From Planctomycetota bacterium (lineage in GTDB: Bacteria > Planctomycetota > PLA2), in NCBI GenBank assembly GCA_021776785.1, contig JAJFFF010000043.1:68196-132195 (forward strand): a stretch of 64,000 nucleotides of DNA, in the 5' to 3' direction. Position 1 is the first letter of the stretch, and every line of letters begins with the position of its first letter. Both the position numbers and the translations under genes were made by a program. Positions 43,642-52,993 of this stretch are shown here, piece by piece. The notes beneath the pieces were generated by a model. That model had not been told where the DNA came from, did no database searches, and saw only the letters and a list, made by a program, of their open reading frames with translations.

Positions 43642-43664
43642 GGCTGGATTTTACGGGACGTGTG

Positions 43665-44666
43665 TCAATCTCCGGGGTCGAAGAGCGTGCCCAACATCAA
43701 AATAAGTTTCGTTTCTCGATCGCGGACGGCGAAGAAGAAGGGTCGGTCCGCCTTGTGGGGCGCAGCGCGGTCGCCGCGCGATTCAACGGCCTTCACCTGC
43801 ATCCAAGCGGCGTGACGAACATCGACGTGTTTTTGCGGTGCGTACGTCGAGCGCGTCGCGAACTTAAACGCGGGGAATCGAATCCCTGTTGTTGGTTCAT
43901 CCTCGTGGAGCGCGGACCAGTCGCCGGGCGAGACGGACGTAAGGCCTGGGCCGATCAGAAGCTCGTAGCGGTCCGGTGTGTAGCGCACGCCGTACAGTCG
44001 CGTGGCACCTGCTCGGTAGACGCGGACGCCTTCGCGTCGCGTTTGGTAGGTCACTTTGCGCGTTCCGGCAGGAGCGTGAAACAGTCCGTCCTGCGATTGC
44101 CAGTCCCCGGCGAGGGGGGCGGACCACGTCGCTACGCCGACGCCGACGTTGGGTCCGAGCGGCGGCTTGGTGCCGATCACCATGTGCATCCGCGTCCGTG
44201 TTTCCAGCTTGCCCCAGCGGTTGATAAACGCGCGGTCGCCCGCGTCGTCTCCGGCAATCGCGCTCGCGCGCGCGCGAAACGTCAGTTCGACGTCGCGCCG
44301 TCGCCGCTTGTCCGGATCGCGCGCCCAAAGGCTGTAGCCCAACCGCAACGCGGCGTCCCCGTGGTCCAATCGATCCCAATCCAGCCACGCGGCGTCGCGC
44401 AAAACGGCGCCCGAGATTTCGGTCCAGTCCCGCGCGGCGTTGAGATCCGCAATCGCTGCCGCACGCGCGACGGCCAGCGGCGCGATCAGCTTGTTGCGCA
44501 GCGGAAATCGATCGAGAAGTTCTTGATGGACCGAAAGCCCGAAACGATTGAAATCGGCAACGCTCGCCCGCAACGGCTCAGGCAGCGACGGACCCGGATG
44601 CAGCTGATCCGACTTCCCACAGCCGATGAGGGCCGCGCCGCACAATAGAATCACGAACCGTGTCAT
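43665..44666 (-). CDS. serpin-like lipoprotein with shortened reactive-centre loop
   Basis: DFNRFGLSVHQELL...NKLIAPLAVARAAAI; HAAWMQVKAVESRGDRAAPHKADRPFFFAVRDRETKLILMLGTLFDP; lipobox LIGC. Confidence 0.75.
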   Translation of the reverse strand: MTRFVILLCGAALIGCGKSDQLHPGPSLPEPLRASVADFNRFGLSVHQELLDRFPLRNKLIAPLAVARAAAIADLNAARDWTEISGAVLRDAAWLDWDRLDHGDAALRLGYSLWARDPDKRRRRDVELTFRARASAIAGDDAGDRAFINRWGKLETRTRMHMVIGTKPPLGPNVGVGVATWSAPLAGDWQSQDGLFHAPAGTRKVTYQTRREGVRVYRAGATRLYGVRYTPDRYELLIGPGLTSVSPGDWSALHEDEPTTGIRFPAFKFATRSTYAPQKHVDVRHAAWMQVKAVESRGDRAAPHKADRPFFFAVRDRETKLILMLGTLFDPGD

Positions 44667-44848
44667 CGCTGGTCGTGACGAGCGTCCGTTTGCGCAACGG
44701 CCGACGGTTCGTTGTTGGCAACATCGACGTCCGCCTGTGTACGCGTCATTGCGCGACTCCAGGCGCCGGCTCGGTCGTTGCCATCAGTTCCATCGATGTG
44801 CGGATGCATGCACGCGCCCAACATCGAAACGCAAAGCGCAGAACGCAT
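44663..44848 (-). CDS. possible small exported protein
   Basis: 61-aa ORF with short hydrophobic N-terminus (LGAC) whose stop overlaps the start of the serpin-like gene. Confidence 0.3.
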   Translation of the reverse strand: MRSALCVSMLGACMHPHIDGTDGNDRAGAWSRAMTRTQADVDVANNEPSAVAQTDARHDQR

Positions 44849-44853
44849 GGCTG

Positions 44854-45120
44854 TTACTCCATGAACCGTGCCGCGGCCACTTTCCAGCGCGGGCCTTGGG
44901 TCGGCTTCAAACGGCGGCTCCCGCTCTTGCGAAAGCGAAAGCTCGATTGCGTGATGTCGGTCAGGAGGCCGTTGAGAGACGCGCGGCAGTGCGCTAAGTT
45001 GCGCATCACCTGCCCGTCTTCTTGGTCTTCCATAAGCGCGCGATCGACCAAGTTGATACGGTCGCGGAGCTCCAACACCTGGCGTTGGAGTCGGTCGCGA
45101 GTTGCTTTGCTTCGTGCCAT
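44854..45120 (-). CDS. hypothetical coiled-coil protein
   Basis: ORF with charged helical N-terminal half. Confidence 0.45.
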   Translation of the reverse strand: MARSKATRDRLQRQVLELRDRINLVDRALMEDQEDGQVMRNLAHCRASLNGLLTDITQSSFRFRKSGSRRLKPTQGPRWKVAAARFME

Positions 45121-45225
45121 CGACGGGGTTCTCCTCGTGGCCGAAGGTACCAGAATTTCATTCTCGGGCGCGCGTGCGCAGCGATTGGCGCGATGTTGCT
45201 CAAATGGAACAGAAACGAGTCGCGC

Positions 45226-47127
45226 CTAAAGATCGACGTCGGCTTCGTCGGCGTGGTCCATGATGAAGCGAAAGCGGGGCGCCGCGTCTTTGCCCATCAA
45301 ATCGGAAAAGACGCGGTCGGTGGTCAGCATCTCACGGATTTCGACACGGAGGAGACGGCGCGTCTTCGGGTTGAGCGTGGTTTCCCAAAGTACCTTGGGC
45401 ATCATTTCGCCCAGGCCCTTAAAGCGCGTGATCTCCGGCTTCGCGCGCCCTTTGTGTTTGCCGAGAATGCGCTCCTTGTCCGCTTCGTCCGCGGCCCAGT
45501 GCGTTTCTTTGCCGATGTCGATGCGGTACAGCGGCGGCTGCGCGATGTACACGCGTCCCGCCAAGATCAGTGGCCGCATGTGCCGGAAAAAAAACGTGAG
45601 CAAGAGCGTCGTGATGTGATGGCCGTCCGAGTCGGCGTCGGCGAGCAACACGACGCGGCCGTACCGCAGCTTGGCCGGATCGCACTGCTTGGCCAACCCA
45701 CACCCCAGTGCCACCGTGAGGTCGTTGAGCTCCTTGTTAGCGAGCAACTTTGACGGCGCGACGCATTCGGTGTTGAGGATCTTGCCGCGCAACGGAAGAA
45801 TCGCTTGCGTCTTGCGATTCCGCCCCTGTTTGGCGGTGCCGCCCGCCGAGTCACCCTCGACGATAAAGATCTCGCTCTCTTCGGTGTTGGGATCGGTGCA
45901 GTCGCTGAGCTTGCCGGGGAGCGTGAGGCGCCCCTTGGTCGCACTCTTACGCACGACCTGCACCGCGGCGGCCCGCGACGCTTCGCGCGCCCGCGCCGCC
46001 ATCACGATGCGGGCGACAATCCCTTCCGCGAGCGAGCGGTTGGAGTTGAGCCAGTGTTCAAGCGCCGGGCGCACGGTGTTATCGAGCGCGGACTGCATGT
46101 CCTGGTTGTTTAAGCGGTCCTTGGTCTGCCCCTGAAACTGCGGCTCGGCGATGAATACGGACAGCACGCCGACCATGCCCTCGCGCAGATCGTCGGTCGT
46201 GAGCTTGAGCCCCTTCGGTGCGAGTCCGTGCGTCTCGATGTAGTTGCGCAGCGCTTTGCCGAGCCCGGCGCGCATCCCGTTCTCGTGCGTCCCGCCCGAA
46301 GCGGTGGGGATGCCGTTGACGTAGCTCAGCAGCCGCTCGTCGGTGGACTCGGTCCACTGCAGCGCGACCTCGATGCGTGCGTCCCCGCCTTTGTCAACGT
46401 GAAACGGAGGGTCGTTGACTACCGTGGTTCGGCGTTCGGCAACCAATTGCGCGAGGTAGTCCACGATGCCGTTCTTGTGATGGAACTCCTCTTTGGTTTT
46501 GCTCGCGAGATCCTCGAACGTGACCTTGAGCCCGCGATGCAAAAAGCTCGCGACTTCGCAGCGCGCGCGAATGATCGACGCATCGAAACGCACGCGCGGA
46601 AAAATCTGCTGGTCCGGCTCGAAAAAGATTGTCGTGCCGGTGCCGCGCGCGGGACCGAGTGACTTGAGTTTCGTCGTCGCCTTGCCGCGCGAAAAGCGCA
46701 TCTCGTAGCGTTTGCCGTCGCGCTTCACCGTGGCGACCAACGACTTCGAGAGCGCGTTCACGACACTGGATCCGACGCCGTGCAAGCCGCCCGCGGTTTT
46801 GTACGCGCCCGCGTCAAACTTGCCGCCCGCGTGCAGCGTCGTCATGATCACTTCCAGCGCGGGCTTTTTGGTTTTGGCGTGTTTATCGACGGGGATGCCG
46901 CGGCCGTTGTCGGTCACCGTGACGCTCGCGCCGTCCTTGTGCAGCGTGACCGAAACCTCGGTCGCGAACCCGTTCATCGCTTCGTCGATGGCGTTGTCGA
47001 AAATCTCCCACACGAGGTGGTGGAGTCCCGCCGGACCCACGCCGCCGATGTACATGCCGGGACGCTTGCGCACGGGCGCGAGGCCTTCGAGGACGGTGAT
47101 GTCTTTGGCTGTGTAGTCTTTGGCCAT
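45226..47127 (-). CDS. type IIA DNA topoisomerase subunit B (GyrB/ParE)
   Basis: LEGLAPVRKRPGMYIG, TDNGRGIPVD, GGLHGVGSSVVNALS, IVEGDSAGGTAKQGRNRKTQAILPLRGKILN; ATG at 47127. Confidence 0.96.
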   Translation of the reverse strand: MAKDYTAKDITVLEGLAPVRKRPGMYIGGVGPAGLHHLVWEIFDNAIDEAMNGFATEVSVTLHKDGASVTVTDNGRGIPVDKHAKTKKPALEVIMTTLHAGGKFDAGAYKTAGGLHGVGSSVVNALSKSLVATVKRDGKRYEMRFSRGKATTKLKSLGPARGTGTTIFFEPDQQIFPRVRFDASIIRARCEVASFLHRGLKVTFEDLASKTKEEFHHKNGIVDYLAQLVAERRTTVVNDPPFHVDKGGDARIEVALQWTESTDERLLSYVNGIPTASGGTHENGMRAGLGKALRNYIETHGLAPKGLKLTTDDLREGMVGVLSVFIAEPQFQGQTKDRLNNQDMQSALDNTVRPALEHWLNSNRSLAEGIVARIVMAARAREASRAAAVQVVRKSATKGRLTLPGKLSDCTDPNTEESEIFIVEGDSAGGTAKQGRNRKTQAILPLRGKILNTECVAPSKLLANKELNDLTVALGCGLAKQCDPAKLRYGRVVLLADADSDGHHITTLLLTFFFRHMRPLILAGRVYIAQPPLYRIDIGKETHWAADEADKERILGKHKGRAKPEITRFKGLGEMMPKVLWETTLNPKTRRLLRVEIREMLTTDRVFSDLMGKDAAPRFRFIMDHADEADVDL

Positions 47128-49496
47128 CAGAGTTCCGGCATCTCCACGGGCCGCGCGACGATGCGCTTCCAGTATCCGTTCTTTTGCACTTCGCGCCCGC
47201 GGCCGCCGCGGTTGGTCGTTTCGTACTTCGCCGTGCTGATCGTTTTTTGGGCGTCGCGGTTGGTTTCGACGATCATCAGATCGCGATCCCCGCGCGATGC
47301 CATGAAGCCGAGCAGTTCGTCGTCTGGGCTCAACTTGATCAACAACACGCCCTTGCCGGGGCCCGACAAGAAATTCACGGTCTCGGCCGGGCAAATCATC
47401 GCGCGCGCTTTTGCCGACGCCGCCAACACGGTCTCGGAACCGTTGATCGCGACCACGTCGACGACGGTGGCGCCTTTCGACGGCCGCGCGAACCGGCGTC
47501 CGTTGCGCGTGCTCGGATCGAGAAAACTCGCCAGCGAAAAGCGCATCGAGTAACCGTTCGTCGTCGCCGCCAACGCATGGATGGTAGGCACCTCGCCCTC
47601 CTCCGCGCTGATCTGGCCGATGCGTCGCTTGTCCAAGCTGTACGCGGCGACGATGCGCTCGCCGTCTTTGAGCGCGAACCGTTTCTGAATCGGTTCGCCG
47701 TACCCGGTGGTTGCGGGAACGTCCGCGATGCGCGCCGAGTACGCGGTACCGAAGTTGGAGAAGAACACGATCGTGTCCTTGGTCGAACCAGGTTCCGCCG
47801 CGAGCACGGCGTCGCCCTCGCGCAGTTTGACCTTCGCCAAGTCGCGCACGCGTTGCTGGCGCTTGATCCACCCGTCGCGCGTCACGATCACGACCGCGTC
47901 CTCGGCGACAATGAAATCGTCGGCGGAAAACTCCGGCTCGTCCGCGACGGCTTCGACGATTGTGCGGCGCGCGCATGCCGGATCGGCGGCGAACTGTTTC
48001 TTGAGCGCCTTGAGCTCGCCTTCAATGAGTGACCAAAGGCTCTCCTCGTCCCCGAGCAGCTTCTGGATGGCGCGGGCGCGCTTGCGCTTGTCGGCTAACT
48101 CTTCGCGGATGACGTTGATTTCAAGTCGCGCCAAACGATAGAGCTTGAGCTCCAAGATCGCATCGGTCTGTTCGGCGTCGAGGGCGAACTCCTTCATGAT
48201 CTTTTTGGCCGCGTCGGCCTTGCCATCGGACGCGCGAATGATCTTGAGAATTCTGTCGAGTGCGTCGAAGACCTTGACGAATCCGTCGAGCACGTGCATG
48301 CGTCGCTGCAGCCCGGCCAACTCGTTTTCGAGCCGGTTGGTCACCACCTCCATGCGGAACTGCAGGAAGTGGTGGAGGATGGTCTTGAGGTCGCACCGCT
48401 CCGGACGCCCGACTTCGACGTTGTCGGTCGGCAGGAGGCACGTCAGGTTGACGTGGAAGTTCACCTGGAGCGGCGTGTGGCGATAGAGGTACGCGAGCAC
48501 TTTGGCGGCGTCGGCGTCGCGCTTTAAGACGAGTTCGATGCGGACGTCGTCGGTGGACAAATCGCGTACGTCGATCAGCGGCGGCAGTTTGCGGCCGACG
48601 ATGATGTCCGCGATTTTTTCGACGAGCACGGACTTGTTCACGGCATACGGGATGCTCGTGACAATCAACGTCTGCTGACCGCGCTTCGGTTTCGTCTTTT
48701 CAATCGTCGCACGCACTTTGACCGAGCCCGAACCGGTCGTGTAAATTTCGACCAACTCCTCAGAAGCGTTGAGGATCTGTCCACCCGTCGGAAAGTCGGG
48801 CCCCAAGATGTCGTTGCACAGCGTCGTGATGCGCGTCTCGCGTTTTTTGAGCAAGCGCAAGAGCGCGGTGCACACTTCCACGGGGTTGTGCGGCGGAATG
48901 TTGGTCGCCATCCCCACGGCGATGCCCGTCGAGCCGTTAATCAAAAGATTCGGGATCTGGCTCGGCAAAACGATCGGTTCGCTCTTGGTCCCGTCGTAGT
49001 TGGGCCGGAAATCAACGGTGTTCTGACCGATTTCGGCGAGCATCAAGTCGGCCGCAGGCGCGAGCCGGCATTCGGTGTAGCGCATGGCGGCCGCCGCGTC
49101 GCCGTCGAGCGAGCCAAAGTTGCCCGAGCCGTCGACCAAAGGCACGCGCAACGAAAACGGCTGCGCCATCCGCACGAGCGCGTCGTAGATCGCCGAGTCG
49201 CCGTGGGGGTGGTAGCCGCCCATGACGTCGCCGACGACCTTCGCGCACTTTCTGTGCTTGGCGTTGGAGCGGATGCCCGCCTGCCCCATCGTGTAGAGGA
49301 TCCGCCTATGCACGGGCTTTAGGCCGTCGCGTACGTCCGGCAGGGCGCGGCTCGTGATGACGCTGAGGGCGTAGTTGAGATACCGCTCCTGCGCGGCCTC
49401 ATGCAACGCAACGGCGTCGTCGGAGCTGTCGACGTCAAACAGGGTGGGATCGCTGCGCTTGGCCAAGCACCGCATCCTACCCAGTGCGGGCCGCAC
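47127..49496 (-). CDS. type IIA DNA topoisomerase subunit A (GyrA/ParC)
   Basis: SVITSRALPDVRDGLKPVHRRILY, VVGDVMGGYHPHGDSAIYDALVRMAQPFSLR. Confidence 0.96.
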   Translation of the reverse strand: MRPALGRMRCLAKRSDPTLFDVDSSDDAVALHEAAQERYLNYALSVITSRALPDVRDGLKPVHRRILYTMGQAGIRSNAKHRKCAKVVGDVMGGYHPHGDSAIYDALVRMAQPFSLRVPLVDGSGNFGSLDGDAAAAMRYTECRLAPAADLMLAEIGQNTVDFRPNYDGTKSEPIVLPSQIPNLLINGSTGIAVGMATNIPPHNPVEVCTALLRLLKKRETRITTLCNDILGPDFPTGGQILNASEELVEIYTTGSGSVKVRATIEKTKPKRGQQTLIVTSIPYAVNKSVLVEKIADIIVGRKLPPLIDVRDLSTDDVRIELVLKRDADAAKVLAYLYRHTPLQVNFHVNLTCLLPTDNVEVGRPERCDLKTILHHFLQFRMEVVTNRLENELAGLQRRMHVLDGFVKVFDALDRILKIIRASDGKADAAKKIMKEFALDAEQTDAILELKLYRLARLEINVIREELADKRKRARAIQKLLGDEESLWSLIEGELKALKKQFAADPACARRTIVEAVADEPEFSADDFIVAEDAVVIVTRDGWIKRQQRVRDLAKVKLREGDAVLAAEPGSTKDTIVFFSNFGTAYSARIADVPATTGYGEPIQKRFALKDGERIVAAYSLDKRRIGQISAEEGEVPTIHALAATTNGYSMRFSLASFLDPSTRNGRRFARPSKGATVVDVVAINGSETVLAASAKARAMICPAETVNFLSGPGKGVLLIKLSPDDELLGFMASRGDRDLMIVETNRDAQKTISTAKYETTNRGGRGREVQKNGYWKRIVARPVEMPEL

Positions 49497-49553
49497 GATT
49501 CGCGCTGGTCCGCTTGGGGGCGACTACGCGCGCGCGCCCTTTGGGCGATCAGG

Positions 49554-51140
49554 CTACGGCTTGGCTACCCAGGCGAGCACCGAGCGGCCCAGCTCGCCGG
49601 GGCGCGCTCCCAGAGCGATCCGGGGGTTGAGCTTCTCCTGGGCGCCCATGTACTGGTGTGCGATGTAGTCCATGAGCGCCTTGCGTCGGCGGCCGCCGTC
49701 GGCGTTGAAGAGGTAGTGGCACGTGGACGCGCCTTGATACGCAAAAGCCTGGGCGAGGTAGATCTGGGTGCGCCGCTTTTTTTGGCGCTCTTCATCGATG
49801 TTGTCGATTTGGATCAAGTCGTCGGATGACATGAGAAAGAACGTATCCCAGGCAAACAGTCGCTCCTTGCGGGCCGTGATCTTGAGGTATTCGGCTGAGC
49901 GGGTCGAAAAGTCGATGCGATTGCGGACGAGGTCGAACTTGGCGCCGGCGAAGAACGTGAAGAGCCCCGCGACGAGGCCGTAGCCGGAGGCGGGTTCGCC
50001 CGCCATGAGCTGCGCACTTGTGTACCGCGGACAGTGCGACCACATCCACGCCCGGGTCACTTCGTGGATCGTGATGTAGTGCAGGTGTGCGGTGTCCTTC
50101 GCCGTGGGGTCTTTCTTGGCGAACATCCGCGTGACGTCCTCTTTGAGGTCGAAGCGCCCGTTTCGCCATTGGTAATACGGCGCACGCGACGCCGAGTAGT
50201 CGTAGCCGGTGCGGTTGACGAAATTCTTGCGGTTTTGGAAGAGGTGAATCGTCAACGGTTGACGCGCGCGCTTGAAGGGTTTCTTGGTGGCAAACAGCGT
50301 TTGGAGCTTGGCGACCGTCATCTGCATGCGCCGGGCGATACCGGCGACCCGCTTGAGGTCGCGCAGCGGCGTGATGATGCGCACGCCCGGAGCTTCGATG
50401 GCGTACAGGTCGGGTCGCCAGTAATGGCGGGCGCGCTCGAGGACGGTGAGGTCGTTTTTCGTAAACGTCCAACCGTGCTGCTCGAGCTCGATGTGCCACG
50501 GGAGCCAGGACTCCGGCGGAAACGCAAAGTCCGCCGGAACGTGCATGCGCACCATCGCGAGTCCCACTTTGTGGTTGGGGTCATCTTTGAGCAACGCGCG
50601 CAACAGCATCAGTTGCGCGGGCTTGTCCTGTTTGGCGCGCGCGACCAAGAGGTCCGCCAACGCGCCGCGTAACCCATCCGCCGCCTTCTCCGCAGCGTCG
50701 CGTTTCTTGAGTTTGATCTTGGGCGGGCGCCGCTTTTTTTCGAGCGACTCGACTTTTTTGCGCAGGCTCCGCATCGTCTTTTCGTCGAGCCCCTCTCGGG
50801 CAACCCACGTGTAGAGGCGGCGCGCGAGTTTGGCATCGCGCGCACTCAGTGCATCTTTTGTCAATCGAACAAGTCGTTTGCGCCGGTCCGCGAACACGAG
50901 CTTGCGGTAGCCTTCGACGCGCTCGGCCGGCCCCGCGGACCAAAGGTGGCTTCCGTCGTCTTTCTCCAAAAGAAGCAGCGCTGACTGCGGTCGGACCGAT
51001 TCAGCCAGCGTCACCGAATTCGTCGTCTTGTCCCAGACGATCGCGCCGCGCCACACCTCGCCCGTGCGAAATATGGCAACATCCGCTTGCGCCCAAGACG
51101 CAAGGCAGAGCACTACGATGCATGTTTTCAAGCCCCTCAT
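49554..51140 (-). CDS. exported DUF1570-like protein with degenerate HExxH (HEVTR)
   Basis: Signal peptide; HYITIHEVTRAWMWSHC at the position of the metallopeptidase motif. Confidence 0.55.
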   Translation of the reverse strand: MRGLKTCIVVLCLASWAQADVAIFRTGEVWRGAIVWDKTTNSVTLAESVRPQSALLLLEKDDGSHLWSAGPAERVEGYRKLVFADRRKRLVRLTKDALSARDAKLARRLYTWVAREGLDEKTMRSLRKKVESLEKKRRPPKIKLKKRDAAEKAADGLRGALADLLVARAKQDKPAQLMLLRALLKDDPNHKVGLAMVRMHVPADFAFPPESWLPWHIELEQHGWTFTKNDLTVLERARHYWRPDLYAIEAPGVRIITPLRDLKRVAGIARRMQMTVAKLQTLFATKKPFKRARQPLTIHLFQNRKNFVNRTGYDYSASRAPYYQWRNGRFDLKEDVTRMFAKKDPTAKDTAHLHYITIHEVTRAWMWSHCPRYTSAQLMAGEPASGYGLVAGLFTFFAGAKFDLVRNRIDFSTRSAEYLKITARKERLFAWDTFFLMSSDDLIQIDNIDEERQKKRRTQIYLAQAFAYQGASTCHYLFNADGGRRRKALMDYIAHQYMGAQEKLNPRIALGARPGELGRSVLAWVAKP

Positions 51141-51223
51141 GCTCCCCCAATGTATATCATGCAAGGCGCTCCAGGATGGGACGCAAGGCGCGTAAGGGGC
51201 GCCCTGCGTGGGAGGCAGCAACG

Positions 51224-52957
51224 ATGAAACCGCGACGACGCCATGTAGGCCGTGACCGACGACCGCAACGGGGAGCTTCGACTCGCCGCGGCACACCCGC
51301 GCGCCGCTCGTCTCGCCCTGCGCGCGCGTCCGGAACGCCGCAGCCGGTCGTCATCGCCGTCATCGGCGGCGTCGGCTTGCTCGTTGTCATCGGGCTGTTC
51401 ATGATGACCGGGAAGAAAAAAGGGCCCGCGACGGCGCCGGTCGTCCACCAGCCCAAACCCGCCAAGGTCGACCCGCAGGAAGCCCAGGTCACCGCCGCGA
51501 TTGCTTGGTACGAAGACAACTTCTTTAACGACTACGGCAAGTCCGCACGGCTCTCGGGCGAACGCATCGAGGCGCTCATCGCCGAGGGAGAAAAACGCAA
51601 CTACGGCGCACTCCGCGCGTTCGGTTGGAAGGCCAAAAAAGACCGCGTCTACAAGCTGTTGTTGCGATCCGACCCGTTGCACCCCGCCGCGAACCGACAC
51701 TTCGGCAACGTGCCGCTGTCGACCTATCCCGACTTTTTCAAAGTGCTGTACCGGATGGGCAACCACGTCGCACTACCGGAAGACTTCGCGAAGTTTCGCG
51801 ACGAGATGGAAGCGAAGGTGCAAACCAAGCCGGTGCGCCGCGCGCCCGTGATGACGCTTGTGGAGTACCGCAAGGCCGAGCAACTGCTCCATCGGTTCGT
51901 GGCGTGGGACAAGCGCCTTCAAGATGACCCGCGGGCGCTTGCGATCTTGAATGCCCGCAAGCGTGTCAGCACCGATCCGCTGCTCGGACGCTACGAACCC
52001 ATCCACATCGAGGTACCGCCGTTCGTCGTGTTCTACGCGGCGCCGAAATCAAAAGGCGGAACGTCGGCCCGCGATATCAAGCGCTACCGGGAAAAGCTCG
52101 AGTCGTTTCGTTCGCTCATCGTCTCGTACGTAGAGTTTTTTAGGAGTCGCTGGATCCAGCCGCTCAAGCTCAAAGAGTTCGACAAGGATCAGCTGTTTTT
52201 TGTTTGGATCTTCGGTGATCGCGACAGTTGGTTGGAGTACGGGCGGAACGCGGGCATCCCGCCCCCGCCCGGCATGGTCGGGTACTTCAGCCCGCTCGAC
52301 CAGTGGGTCTTTTTGTACGAAGACTCCAAGGAGCGGCTGACGGTGGAGTCGTCGTTAGCGCATGAGCTCACACATCAACTCCATCACCACTTTTCCAGCG
52401 ACACCGGCAAGTTTGTCAACCACTTCAAACGCATCAAAGCCGTGTGGTTTTCTGAAGGTTGGGCGGAGTACGCCGGCTGGACGAAGAAAGTGGGGAGCGA
52501 GTATCGGTTCGGGCAAACTTCCGCGGAACGCGTGCGGAGCCTACGCACACTCAAGAAATACGGCCTGCCTCTGTTTCCTGTAAGGGACCTGGTCAAGCGC
52601 GAGAACTACCGCGAGTGGTTGAGTTTCGCGATCATGGAGTGGCTGCCTAAGCAGCGGTTGAAAGCGGATGTTGACCCGCAGGTGTTGGCGAGCGTGTTCC
52701 TTGAGATTCTCTACGCGCAGTCATGGTTGCTCGTGAGCTTTATGTACGAGTTCGAGCAAGGCAAGTATTCCAAAAACGCGATGGCGTTCACGAAAGCGGC
52801 GCTGCGCGGCTTTAAGGATCATCGCGGGGTGCGCGGCTACGCGCAGGCGCACGAGGTGTTTGCCAAGATGTTCGAATTGAAGACCGACGCCGCCTGGGCG
52901 AAGTTCCAAAAAGAGTACGAACAGTACATGCGCGACAAGTTCTACGAAGTCCGCTGA
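51224..52957 (+). CDS. membrane-anchored DUF1570-like zinc metallopeptidase (gluzincin-like)
   Basis: N-terminal TM; SSLAHELTHQLHHHF (HExxH) and WFSEGWAEYAGW; SD GGAGG before ATG 51224. Confidence 0.75.
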   Translation: MKPRRRHVGRDRRPQRGASTRRGTPARRSSRPARASGTPQPVVIAVIGGVGLLVVIGLFMMTGKKKGPATAPVVHQPKPAKVDPQEAQVTAAIAWYEDNFFNDYGKSARLSGERIEALIAEGEKRNYGALRAFGWKAKKDRVYKLLLRSDPLHPAANRHFGNVPLSTYPDFFKVLYRMGNHVALPEDFAKFRDEMEAKVQTKPVRRAPVMTLVEYRKAEQLLHRFVAWDKRLQDDPRALAILNARKRVSTDPLLGRYEPIHIEVPPFVVFYAAPKSKGGTSARDIKRYREKLESFRSLIVSYVEFFRSRWIQPLKLKEFDKDQLFFVWIFGDRDSWLEYGRNAGIPPPPGMVGYFSPLDQWVFLYEDSKERLTVESSLAHELTHQLHHHFSSDTGKFVNHFKRIKAVWFSEGWAEYAGWTKKVGSEYRFGQTSAERVRSLRTLKKYGLPLFPVRDLVKRENYREWLSFAIMEWLPKQRLKADVDPQVLASVFLEILYAQSWLLVSFMYEFEQGKYSKNAMAFTKAALRGFKDHRGVRGYAQAHEVFAKMFELKTDAAWAKFQKEYEQYMRDKFYEVR

Positions 52958-52993
52958 CAAACTTCGTCGATCCGGGTTCGTATTCTGGGGTCC

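Noticed and set aside
46780-47553. Plus ORF of 257 aa across the gyrB/gyrA boundary
   Set aside because: Antisense to both topoisomerase genes
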